The notes beneath the pieces were generated by a model. It was not told the DNA's origin, searched no databases, and worked only from the letters and a program-made list of their open reading frames with translations. Below are positions 51,448-59,474 of a DNA stretch of 59,474 nt, piece after piece. Source of the stretch: an uncultured Bacteroidia bacterium (lineage in GTDB: Bacteria; Bacteroidota; Bacteroidia; Bacteroidales; Prolixibacteraceae). The stretch spans positions 1 to 59,474 of the forward strand of contig CAIXCY010000013.1 in the NCBI GenBank assembly GCA_903918045.1, read 5' to 3'. The position numbers and the translations under genes are program-made. The number at the start of each line of letters is the position of its first letter. Within the stretch, counting starts at the first letter, position 1.

Positions 51448-54144
51448 ATGGCAAATAAATTACTTTCAATCACACTTGTCCTAACGTTTTTCATTTCCTG
51501 TGCCCCGAAGGAGATTCTGATTAAAAGTCCTGAACGGCTTGCAGATATCCAACGGATGTTAATGATACAGAAAGAGCTTACATCCAAAAGTTTGCTTCCA
51601 ACCTGGGATTTTCAGAAACAGCAGCTTCCTGAATCTGAAAAGCAGGCGATGGAGTTTATGTACGCCTATATGCCCCTGAGCGATCTGGCCGATTATAAAT
51701 CAGATTTTTTCCTTAAGAATGTGCAATATAGTCTGAAAGCGCGTGAAGAGATGAACTGGGGCAAGACGGTTCCTGAAGAGGAATTTCTCCATTTTGTTCT
51801 CCCTTTACGGGTAAACAATGAAAACCTCGATAATTTCAGGGAGGTGATGTACCCCGAGATCAAAGCCAGGATCAAAGGACTTGGGATGAAAGATGCTGCG
51901 CTGGAGATCAACCATTGGTGTCATGAAAAAGTAAACTACCGTGGCACAGATTCACGAACCAGCGCCCCTTTAAGTGCTGTGAAAAAATCGTTTGGGCGGT
52001 GTGGTGAAGAATCTACCTTTACTGTTACTGCCTTACGGACAGCAGGCATTCCTGCACGCCAGGTCTACACACCACGGTGGGCTCATTCAGACGATAATCA
52101 TGCCTGGGTTGAGGTATGGATCGATGGCAAGTGGAACTATCTGGGTGCTTGCGAGCCTGATGTAGACCTTAATATGGGCTGGTTTAGTGAGCCTGCACGC
52201 CGCGCAATGCTTGTTCATACCAGGGCATACGGACACTATTTCGGAACTGAACCTGTGATACTGGCTACAGAGCGCTTTTCCGAGTTAAACCTCACCGCCA
52301 ATTATGCGACTGTAAAAAAGATTGCAATTTCGGTGAAAAATCTGGATGGAACTCCCGTTGACAGCGCGAAAGTTGAATATCAACTCTATAATTATGCCGA
52401 GTTTTATCCAATCTCCACAGGTTATACCAATACAGCAGGGGTAAGCAATCTCCTGACAGGTATGGGTGATCTGATTATCTGGGCATCCAAAAACGGAAAG
52501 TTTGCTTACCAGAAATTTTCAGTCCCCGAAAAAGATACGTTGCAACTGGTTCTCAATAAAACAGTACCTGATCATAAAACTGAATCGTTTGATTTTATCC
52601 CTCCACATGCAGCCAAAGTAGCGTTTGATGTAACAGATCAGGCACGAAAAGAAAATACCCGCCGCATGACCCGGGAAGATTCTATCCGTGGAGCTTATAT
52701 TCAAACCTTTAAGGATTCTGAATGGATTGCAGGTTTTGCAAAAAAAACCAACCTCCCGTTTGACACGATTTCCCGGTTCTTCAAATTAAGCTATGGAAAC
52801 TGGGACCAGCTGGCCGCTTATCTCGAGAAGAATGCGCCTCAATACCACAGTACTTTACTTGACCTGGCAATTCAGATTTCAGATAAGGATTTCAGCGATA
52901 CCCCTGAATCAATTCTTACCGATCACCTGGTTCAGGTTTCAAAATCAGGCGGACAGCAATCCGGAATTTCAAAAGAGATTTTTACCCGTTATATCCTTTC
53001 GCCGCGCATTGAACTTGAGATTTTGACGCCATGGAGAAGTTCTCTGGCTGCCTCATTGGGTTCTGATTTGGCGCAATCGGCCCGAACCGATATTACATCA
53101 CTTACAAAGTGGATTCGCGAGAATATTCAGATCAATACGGTGGCCAATAATCATTCGCGCACACCCCTTTCACCAACAGGGGTGTTTAACCTCAGGGTAG
53201 CCGATCCCAAATCGAGAGATATTTTCTTTGTTGCTGCCTGCCGTACGTTCGGGATCCCCGCACGCCTAAATCCAGAAAATTTGCAACCCGAATATTTTAA
53301 GAACGGGGAATGGCTGCGCGCCGGGTTTGAAAATACGGCTGTTGTGCAGCCTGAAAACGGCTTACTTAAACTGATAGATAAAAATAATTCAGTACCACCG
53401 CAATATTCGATTCACTATACAATCGCTATTTTGAAGAACGGATTTTATAAAACACTTGAATTTCCGGAAGGGAAAATTCTTACCGATTCGAAGGACCCCC
53501 TTAAACTGGAAGTTGGTAACTATGCTTTGATCACAGGAAACAGACTTCAGGACGGATCAGTTTTGAGTGGGATGACTTTTTTTACAATTGAAAAAGGAAA
53601 GCTCACCACAATTCCGATCGAACTTCGTAAACAGGCAGGGGAACTTAAACCTTCGGGAAAACTCAACTTCGAGCAGTTAAGCATCGACAAAATAGGGGAA
53701 GGAAAAACAGAAAATCTTTCAACCCTTATTGCCGGAAAGCACTCCGTTTTGGTGCTGATTGATCCGGATAAAGAGCCATCCAAACATATTCTGAATGACC
53801 TAGGCCCATACGTCGATCATTTCAATAAATGGGGAGGACAATTTGTTTTTGCAATGGCTGCAGATAAGGCTCCCTCGGCAGGAGTCCTGAAAACTTACCA
53901 TCTTCCCGCCAAATTGGTAACCGGAATCGATAAAGAGGGTAATATACTGAAAGCTGTTTCTGCAATCTACGGTGATGGTCTTAAAGATAAACTACCCTTA
54001 CTCCTCTTGTGCGACGAGGATGGCAATGTTTACCTTTTCTCTTCAGGATATAAAATTGGAGCTGGAGAACAATTGCTTAAGGTTATTGCCGGAGTTGAAG
54101 CTATTCAGAAGACAACACCATCAAAAATGTCCTGCAGTAAATAG
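51448..54144 (+). CDS. Transglutaminase/PNGase-like lipoprotein
   Basis: Lipoprotein of 898 aa with lipobox FISC (Cys18). After a helical region (about 25-150), a transglutaminase-like domain (about 150-265) shows FGRCGEESTF with Cys185, DDNHAWVEVW with His218, and YLGACEPDVD, where Glu236 stands where papain-fold relatives usually have the third catalytic Asp. The order RCGE ... ARQVY ... HAWVEVW ... ACEP resembles peptide:N-glycanase more than blood transglutaminases. A second degenerate copy lies near 590-620 (FFVAACRTFGIPARLNPENL, without a clear His/Asp). A C-terminal beta-rich and thioredoxin-like part follows (about 760-890). It could be a peptidase or a deglycosidase acting on glycoproteins. 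The 14-bp repeats lead up to its start. The convergent palindrome lies 30 bp after its stop. Confidence 0.75.
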   Translation: MANKLLSITLVLTFFISCAPKEILIKSPERLADIQRMLMIQKELTSKSLLPTWDFQKQQLPESEKQAMEFMYAYMPLSDLADYKSDFFLKNVQYSLKAREEMNWGKTVPEEEFLHFVLPLRVNNENLDNFREVMYPEIKARIKGLGMKDAALEINHWCHEKVNYRGTDSRTSAPLSAVKKSFGRCGEESTFTVTALRTAGIPARQVYTPRWAHSDDNHAWVEVWIDGKWNYLGACEPDVDLNMGWFSEPARRAMLVHTRAYGHYFGTEPVILATERFSELNLTANYATVKKIAISVKNLDGTPVDSAKVEYQLYNYAEFYPISTGYTNTAGVSNLLTGMGDLIIWASKNGKFAYQKFSVPEKDTLQLVLNKTVPDHKTESFDFIPPHAAKVAFDVTDQARKENTRRMTREDSIRGAYIQTFKDSEWIAGFAKKTNLPFDTISRFFKLSYGNWDQLAAYLEKNAPQYHSTLLDLAIQISDKDFSDTPESILTDHLVQVSKSGGQQSGISKEIFTRYILSPRIELEILTPWRSSLAASLGSDLAQSARTDITSLTKWIRENIQINTVANNHSRTPLSPTGVFNLRVADPKSRDIFFVAACRTFGIPARLNPENLQPEYFKNGEWLRAGFENTAVVQPENGLLKLIDKNNSVPPQYSIHYTIAILKNGFYKTLEFPEGKILTDSKDPLKLEVGNYALITGNRLQDGSVLSGMTFFTIEKGKLTTIPIELRKQAGELKPSGKLNFEQLSIDKIGEGKTENLSTLIAGKHSVLVLIDPDKEPSKHILNDLGPYVDHFNKWGGQFVFAMAADKAPSAGVLKTYHLPAKLVTGIDKEGNILKAVSAIYGDGLKDKLPLLLLCDEDGNVYLFSSGYKIGAGEQLLKVIAGVEAIQKTTPSKMSCSK

Positions 54145-54173
54145 TTCAAAAGATTATAGGAATCTGTTGCATA

Positions 54174-54223
54174 ATATCTTATTTTAGAAACACAAGATAT
54201 CTTGTATTTCTAAAATAAGATAT
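54174..54223. terminator. 50-bp near-perfect palindrome between convergent genes
   Basis: ATATCTTATTTTAGAAA (54174-54190) is the exact complement of TTTCTAAAATAAGATAT (54207-54223), and the middle ACAAGATATCTTGT (54192-54205) is itself a palindrome; the only mismatch pair is C54191/A54206. It can form a long hairpin or cruciform and probably ends transcription of both the transglutaminase-like gene and the MMPL gene. Confidence 0.75.
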
Positions 54224-54291
54224 CTGTGATTTTAAAATCTGCTATTTCGGAAGTTATTGAGCATCAATACAGTTTTTTTTTGGAAAAATCT

Positions 54292-56709
54292 TTATTTCTG
54301 AGGGTCTTTGTTTTCAGGTTTAAGAATGACATTCTCAATCTTCACATGTTCATCCTCCAAATCCTCATCATCATAAATCTCAAGTATTGGCTCTGTAAAA
54401 GACTTGCTTGTCAGACGTTTGTCGAGTGTTAATAGGAGCGAAGGAAGCACCATGATATTGAAAAACATCGCGATCAGCAATGTGGTGGAGATCAGAATTC
54501 CCAATGCCTGAGTTCCACCAAAACTTGAGACGATAAAAACGCTAAACCCCAAAACAAGAACGATACTGGTGTAAATCATGCTAAAACCGGCCTCATGAAG
54601 GGCGCTGATCGCCGATTGTTTGATCGCACCGTTGGTTATTTTGAGTTCATGCCGGTATCGCGACAGATACTGAATTGCATTATCAACCGAAATACCAAGC
54701 GCAATGCTGAAAACAATGATTGTCGATGGTTTGATCGGTATACCTGTAAAACCCATCAGTGCTGCAGTGATTAACAGCGGAATGATATTTGGAATCATGG
54801 AGACCAGAATCATTTTAAAGGAGGAGAAAAGCAATGCCATTAGGAGCGAAATCATAACGATTGCTATCAATACACTCTCAAAAAGATTATCTATCAGGAA
54901 GTTCGTTCCTCGTGCGTAAATTACGCTATTGCCAGTGACTGTAACTTTATATTTTGATGGGCTAAAAATACTGTCAATCTGTGGATTAATTTTGGCCATC
55001 AATGAATCCATATGTTTAGTTCCCACATCGGCCATTTGAAAACTCACCCGGGTATACCGTTTTGTGCTATCGAGATAGGCAAAAAGTAAATTATTCTTTT
55101 TCCCGTTTTGATTTTTTGGAAGATAACCCATTATAAATCCTTTCTCTACATTGCTGGGCATCGAATACATCGAAGAGTCTCCTCCGAAATAGGCTTGCTT
55201 CGAAAACTTAAAAAGTTCTACAATGGAGAGCGGTTTCGAAAATTCGGGATAGCTATTAACCATTTTTTGAAGCTCATTAATCTTATCGAGCGTAGACCCT
55301 GCTATTACCCCGTTTTTCTTCTTTGTGTCGATTGAAATCTCAAAAGGCATTACTCCACCAAAATTCTTTTCAAAAAACTTAAGATCGAGGAAAATGGGAT
55401 CATCGGTCTCAAAGTCGTCCACAATTTTACCCGAAGTTTTCATCATGCTGATACCCAAAAAACCTACTAAAAGTAAAACCCCAGCAATACCATAAATCAG
55501 GTTTCTGCGATAGCTGATCATGTAAATAATTTTCTTTATGATTCCCCCAAAAAAATTGCTGTCAAGATGTTTCACATGCTTGGCAGTAGGGGGATCGATA
55601 AAACTAAAAATTATGGGAAGCAAGGTGATACAAAGGACATATTCCAACATTATATTAAGTGCAGTAATGATACCGAACTCTTTTAACATTTGATTGGAAG
55701 TGAGGATAAATGCAGCAAATCCGAGAGCTGTAGCTGCATTGGTCATCAGTGAGGCAAATCCTATTCGCTGAACAACACGGATCAATGCTCTGATCTTATT
55801 CCCATGGCTTCTGTACTCCCAATGGTATTTATTAAGGATATAAATGCAGTTCTCAATCGCAATAATTACAATTAACGAAGGTATAACTCCTGTAAGTATT
55901 GTAATCTTAAAATTGAAAAGTACTGTCGTTCCCATAACCCATACGATACTTATTGCAACAATCAGCAAAGAACTAAGTACCACCTTAAATGATCGGAAAA
56001 ACATGTACATGATAATCGCAGCAATTCCGATACTCATCAAAATGAAAATTAAAAGCTCTTGCTTTACTGTTTTCATCATGATCGTCCGGATATAGGGCAT
56101 ACCGGAATAATGGACATCAATTTTATTTGCCGTCCCATAGGTGCTCGCAGCCTTAACAATATTAGCCACCAAAGCAATTCTCCTTTTGTCAACCAGGATG
56201 TTTTTGTTCAGTGTAATAGCCATCAATGCTGCATTGGTCTTCCGGTTGTAGAGCATCCCCTCATAAAATTTCAGACCGAGCAACGTATTTCTTAAACTAT
56301 CCACCTCTGCCTGATTGGTTGGACGGGTCTTTACCAGCGGATAATAGTCGAATTGGTGTGTCGTTTCGTTCTTTACAAGATTCAGTCCGCGAGTCATACT
56401 GATCACATCTTCAACGCCATCGATACCCCGGATCGTGTTTCCCAGGTCATACCAGGCAGTAAACTGATCGAGTTTGAAAATGTCCGGATTCTTAATCCCT
56501 ATCATTAGAACCGTACCATCCTCACCATATTGATTTTTGAATTTTTGGTACTCTACCATCGCACTGTCCTTTGCCCCCAGTAGAGAAGTGTTTTCGTAGG
56601 ATAATTTAACGCTTTGAGCCTCATAGCCCATATATGCGGTAAAACCTAAAAGAATGGCAATGAAATGGATTCTGTTTCGAAGAATAATTCGGGATATTTT
56701 TGTAAACAT
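54292..56709 (-). CDS. MMPL/RND-family membrane exporter
   Basis: Inner-membrane protein of 805 aa with the two-fold RND/MMPL plan. One N-terminal helix (about 8-28) is followed by a large periplasmic loop (30-215), five to six helices (about 215-390, with GVIPSLIVIIAIENCIYILNK and FASLMTNAATALGFAAF), another helix near 405-425, a second loop (about 430-610) and a second helix bundle (about 612-770, with IPNIIPLLITAALMG and ALGISVDNAIQYLSRYRHE). The tail is acidic (about 775-805, EIYDDEDLEDEH). HpnN-like MMPL proteins move hydrophobic molecules such as lipids between membranes; substrate not known. It is likely unrelated to glycan use and reads from its own promoter at 56774-56804. Confidence 0.88.
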   Translation of the reverse strand: MFTKISRIILRNRIHFIAILLGFTAYMGYEAQSVKLSYENTSLLGAKDSAMVEYQKFKNQYGEDGTVLMIGIKNPDIFKLDQFTAWYDLGNTIRGIDGVEDVISMTRGLNLVKNETTHQFDYYPLVKTRPTNQAEVDSLRNTLLGLKFYEGMLYNRKTNAALMAITLNKNILVDKRRIALVANIVKAASTYGTANKIDVHYSGMPYIRTIMMKTVKQELLIFILMSIGIAAIIMYMFFRSFKVVLSSLLIVAISIVWVMGTTVLFNFKITILTGVIPSLIVIIAIENCIYILNKYHWEYRSHGNKIRALIRVVQRIGFASLMTNAATALGFAAFILTSNQMLKEFGIITALNIMLEYVLCITLLPIIFSFIDPPTAKHVKHLDSNFFGGIIKKIIYMISYRRNLIYGIAGVLLLVGFLGISMMKTSGKIVDDFETDDPIFLDLKFFEKNFGGVMPFEISIDTKKKNGVIAGSTLDKINELQKMVNSYPEFSKPLSIVELFKFSKQAYFGGDSSMYSMPSNVEKGFIMGYLPKNQNGKKNNLLFAYLDSTKRYTRVSFQMADVGTKHMDSLMAKINPQIDSIFSPSKYKVTVTGNSVIYARGTNFLIDNLFESVLIAIVMISLLMALLFSSFKMILVSMIPNIIPLLITAALMGFTGIPIKPSTIIVFSIALGISVDNAIQYLSRYRHELKITNGAIKQSAISALHEAGFSMIYTSIVLVLGFSVFIVSSFGGTQALGILISTTLLIAMFFNIMVLPSLLLTLDKRLTSKSFTEPILEIYDDEDLEDEHVKIENVILKPENKDPQK

Positions 56710-56773
56710 TTTGCGGAAGGTAATAACTTTTTATGTTGACTTTATCTAATATTTACAGGACTGTTCGAGGTGC

Positions 56774-56804
56774 CAAAAGTAATATAATAATAAATCTTTA
56801 CAAA
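56774..56804 (-). promoter_or_regulatory. Bacteroidota-type promoter of the MMPL gene
   Basis: On the minus strand TTTG (56804-56801) is followed after 19 bases by TACTTTTG (56781-56774), matching the -33 TTTG and -7 TAnnTTTG consensus of Bacteroidota. Transcription would start a few bases further on, giving a leader of about 60 bases to the ATG at 56709. Confidence 0.7.
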
Positions 56805-56924
56805 AGACTTTTTTGAGCATCTGTAATCAGCGATTAGAGGTTAAATTAATTTTTCTTTGACGTACGATTAACGAATTAGTTTAATATTTACCTATTTTTA
56901 TTCCGATCAAACAGTATCTTTTTC

Positions 56925-56949
56925 AAATTATTCAACAGCTGAATAATTT
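56925..56949. promoter_or_regulatory. Inverted repeat upstream of the GH106-like gene
   Basis: AAATTATTCA (56925-56934) and TGAATAATTT (56940-56949) are exact complements with a 5-base spacer ACAGC. The site ends 50 bp before the GH106-like ATG and is the only structured element in that part of the 290-bp spacer. An operator or an RNA hairpin are both possible. Confidence 0.5.
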
Positions 56950-56999
56950 AGTTGCAAATAGTGAAAATGGATGAATCAAAAAATATTTAAAGGTGTCAA

Positions 57000-59474
57000 A
57001 TGCCATCTAAACTAACATTAAATCGTCGTCTCTTTTTAAAAGGAGTGACAGCAGGTACAGCCGGTATTATGGCGGGTTGCTGGATAAATCTCTCCCCTGC
57101 AGGTGCGATGATTACAGGTGCTTCAATGGAATTATCCGAGAGCTTTTTGAATCCCCCTACCGATGCCCGCCCATGGGTATATTGGTTCTGGATCAACGGA
57201 AATATTACACGGGAAGGAATCACAGCCGATCTCGAGGCGATGCAGCGTGTGGGCATAGGCGGCGTCCTGATCATGGAGGTGGATGGATCACCGCAGGGAC
57301 CTGTCGCATTTGGTACCTCATCATGGCAGGAGATGTTTCGTTTCGCCTGTCAGGAAGCTGGTCGTCTTGGACTTGAAATCAATATGAATGATGGTGCCGG
57401 CTGGACAGGCAGCGGCGGACCCTGGAATACAGCCGAAAATTCGATGCAACAACTTCTATATTCTGAACTTTCGGTGGAAGGTGCGAAACGGTTTAATAAT
57501 ATTCTACCAAAGCCAAAACTCCGAAAATGGGAAATTCCAGGGATTGAAGCCGGAGAACCGGAATGCTACCGTGATATCGCGGTTATTGCATTTCCCACCC
57601 CGAAAAATAATTCTTTTAAAACAGATAATATTCATTTAAAAGCAGGATTCCGCACCATCTCTACCCCCCCTGAACATCTTCGAGCTGGCAATAATGCGTT
57701 TCGAATGCTTCCGATTACAGGACAACCGGCGCCGGAAGATGCAAAAATCAATCCTGCTGAGATCCTAAACTTAACCACTGATTATAAAAATGGACGCTTA
57801 ACATGGGATGTGCCACCCGGAAACTGGACCGTCATAAGGTTTGGTCATGGCCCAACGGGTGCCACCAATCACCCGGCACCCAAAGCCGGATTAGGTTACG
57901 AATGCGATAAAATGAGTAAAGAGGCCGTTGAAATCCATTTTAACAAGTTTTTAGGCGATATCCTTTCGCTTGCAGGACCTCTGACCGGAAAAACCCTTGT
58001 CGCCACTCATGTCGACAGCTGGGAGGTGGGCTATCAGAATTGGACAAAAGCCTTTCCTGAAGAGTTTAAAAAACGGTGTGGTTACAACATTGAACCTTTT
58101 CTCCCTGCAATGACAGGAAGAATAATTGAAAACGCAGATATTACAGAGCGGTTCCTCTGGGATTTACGCTTTACGATCTCAGAGCTGATTGCTGAGAATT
58201 ATGCCGGCCAAATGCGCGAACTCTCAAACAAGCATGGGATTCAGTTCTCAATGGAAGCAATCGATAATACCCCGTTTGATGAAATCAGGGTGGCGGGGCA
58301 GTCCAATTTACCACAGACCGAGTTTTGGTACCGGCGTGAACGTGAAGCTGCAGGAGAATCGGGTGATTGTTTCGAAGGCGTTTTCCGCTCCTATGCCTGG
58401 ACCCCGGCAATGGTTTCAGCTGCACATATTTACGGGAGTAAGATTATCCCATCCGAGGCATTCACTGCGAATCCGGGTGAAAACTGGCTGGCCCATCCTG
58501 CATTATTAAAGCCACAGGGGGATTGGGCCTTTTGTGCCGGAATAAACCGCTTTATTTTCCACCGCTATGCCATGCAGCCCTGGATCGATCGAAAACCGGG
58601 AATGACAATGGCGTTTTGGGGGCTTCACTACGAACGGACTCAAACCTGGTGGGAAGAGACAAAACCGTGGCATGACTACCTTACCCGATGTCAATACCTG
58701 TTGCAAAGTGGACTTTTTGTGGCTGATCTCCTTTACCTGCAGCCGGAGTCTGCACCTTCGCGTTTTATGCCTCCCGGGGTAGACTTTACAAATCCCATAC
58801 CTCCCGATTCACCGGGATATAATTTTGACGGATGCACTGCGGATATTGTTTTTAATCGGATATCAATCAAAAATGGGATGATCGTCCTTCCCGATGGGAT
58901 GACCTACCGGGCAATGGTGTTGCCACGGCAAGGGGAACAGCTTATGGCCGGCGTGATGACCCTGAAACTTGCCAGAAAACTGGAGGAACTGGTTAACCAG
59001 GGTATGGTCATCATCGGACCTCCACCGGTTAAGACTCCAGGCCTTACGAACTATCCGCAATGCGAAGAAGAACTTAAACAAATTATAGGAACTCTTTGGG
59101 GTGACACCAATACTGCAGGAGAACGCAAGGTTGGAAAAGGGTATGTTTACTGGGGAAAAACACCCTTTGAGATCTTGTCTTCACTGGGTATTCCGGAGGA
59201 TTTTACGTGTGGCAAACCTGCCCCTTTCCGTTATATTCACCGCCGGGCAGAGGACGGTTCTGAAATCTATTTCGTTTCCAATAAACAGAATGCCGAAGTG
59301 GAAGCAACATGTAACTTCCGCGTAAGTAGACGAAGCCCTGAGTTTTGGTGGCCTGAATCCGGAAAAACAGAGAAACCCGCCATTTATTCAGAGTCGGATG
59401 GTTTGGTAACCCTACCGGTGAGGCTGTCTGAGTTTGGTTCGGTCTTCGTAGTATTTCCACCCGAAAAGAATCAG
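57000..59474 (+). CDS. GH106-like alpha-L-rhamnosidase, 3' end beyond window
   Basis: Open frame of 825 codons starting at the ATG 57000-57002 and running off the window without a stop, so the protein is longer. The N-terminus carries a Tat-like signal (NRRLFLKGVTAG at about 8-19). The mature part begins FLNPPTDARPWVYWFWINGN and TADLEAMQRVGIGGVLIMEV, the opening of GH106 enzymes, and continues with TLVATHVDSWEVG, IQFSMEAIDN, SEAFTAN, HRYAMQPW and FWGLHYERTQTWWEE. These are strong GH106-type features, so cleavage of terminal alpha-L-rhamnose is expected. I do not assign the catalytic pair. It starts what may be a further transcription unit after the MMPL gene, from the spacer holding the 56925 inverted repeat. 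Confidence 0.85.
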   Translation, partial: MPSKLTLNRRLFLKGVTAGTAGIMAGCWINLSPAGAMITGASMELSESFLNPPTDARPWVYWFWINGNITREGITADLEAMQRVGIGGVLIMEVDGSPQGPVAFGTSSWQEMFRFACQEAGRLGLEINMNDGAGWTGSGGPWNTAENSMQQLLYSELSVEGAKRFNNILPKPKLRKWEIPGIEAGEPECYRDIAVIAFPTPKNNSFKTDNIHLKAGFRTISTPPEHLRAGNNAFRMLPITGQPAPEDAKINPAEILNLTTDYKNGRLTWDVPPGNWTVIRFGHGPTGATNHPAPKAGLGYECDKMSKEAVEIHFNKFLGDILSLAGPLTGKTLVATHVDSWEVGYQNWTKAFPEEFKKRCGYNIEPFLPAMTGRIIENADITERFLWDLRFTISELIAENYAGQMRELSNKHGIQFSMEAIDNTPFDEIRVAGQSNLPQTEFWYRREREAAGESGDCFEGVFRSYAWTPAMVSAAHIYGSKIIPSEAFTANPGENWLAHPALLKPQGDWAFCAGINRFIFHRYAMQPWIDRKPGMTMAFWGLHYERTQTWWEETKPWHDYLTRCQYLLQSGLFVADLLYLQPESAPSRFMPPGVDFTNPIPPDSPGYNFDGCTADIVFNRISIKNGMIVLPDGMTYRAMVLPRQGEQLMAGVMTLKLARKLEELVNQGMVIIGPPPVKTPGLTNYPQCEEELKQIIGTLWGDTNTAGERKVGKGYVYWGKTPFEILSSLGIPEDFTCGKPAPFRYIHRRAEDGSEIYFVSNKQNAEVEATCNFRVSRRSPEFWWPESGKTEKPAIYSESDGLVTLPVRLSEFGSVFVVFPPEKNQ

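Noticed and set aside
57000-59474. Pseudogene reading for the GH106-like gene lacking a stop
   Set aside because: The frame stays open through the last base and shows conserved motifs to the end; the missing stop reflects the window edge.

Overview
The window reads as a chromosomal glycan-degradation region of a Bacteroidota bacterium. The evidence is two SusC/SusD pairs, many lipoproteins with a Cys lipobox, an ECF sigma/FecR pair, a Bacteroidota-type promoter (TTTG-N19-TACTTTTG) and moderate to low GC with AT-rich spacers. The order or genus cannot be fixed from the sequence alone. I saw no rRNA, tRNA, CRISPR array, transposase, integrase or origin.

Layout. (1) 0.1-18.3 kb, all on +: an N-acylglucosamine 2-epimerase, SusC/SusD without an STN domain, a surface lipoprotein, a GHL10-like lipoprotein, a Tat-exported DUF4434-like protein, an MFS sugar porter, a SIS-domain sugar isomerase/deaminase, a ROK kinase, a GH2 enzyme and a second DUF4434-like protein. 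(2) 18.5-27.2 kb: ECF sigma factor, FecR anti-sigma factor, SusC with an STN domain, SusD and a DUF1735/F5-8C surface protein, closed by a strong terminator. (3) 27.3-34.0 kb, a tight run: an unclassified secreted protein, a GH141-like beta-helix protein, a GH92 alpha-mannosidase and a concanavalin-like protein, followed by a tandem palindrome. (4) 34.3-37.3 kb: a short XPF/ERCC4-type nuclease that looks out of place, a GH29 fucosidase and a ketose 3-epimerase-like TIM barrel. (5) 37.4-39.1 kb: a GH20 hexosaminidase on the minus strand. (6) 39.3-51.2 kb, on +: GH29, a second ROK kinase, GH92, GH2, a six-hairpin-like lipoprotein and a GH38-like mannosidase. (7) 51.4-59.5 kb: a transglutaminase/PNGase-like lipoprotein preceded by a ten-copy 14-bp repeat, an MMPL/RND-family exporter on the minus strand, and the 5' part of a GH106-like alpha-L-rhamnosidase cut by the window end.

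How the parts fit. GH92, GH38-like, GH2 (beta-mannosidase/endo-beta-mannosidase group), GH20 and GH29 together match the bonds of an N-glycan or similar mannose/GlcNAc/fucose glycan. The epimerase, MFS porter, SIS protein and ROK kinases look like the matching import and cytosolic steps. No GH18 or GH85 endoglycosidase is present, so how the glycan is released from protein is open; the transglutaminase-fold lipoprotein is a candidate. Several proteins (27.3 kb, 47.1 kb, GHL10-like, DUF4434-like) have no function I can name and may be new enzymes. Intergenic DNA is unusually rich in hairpins, palindromes and short repeats.
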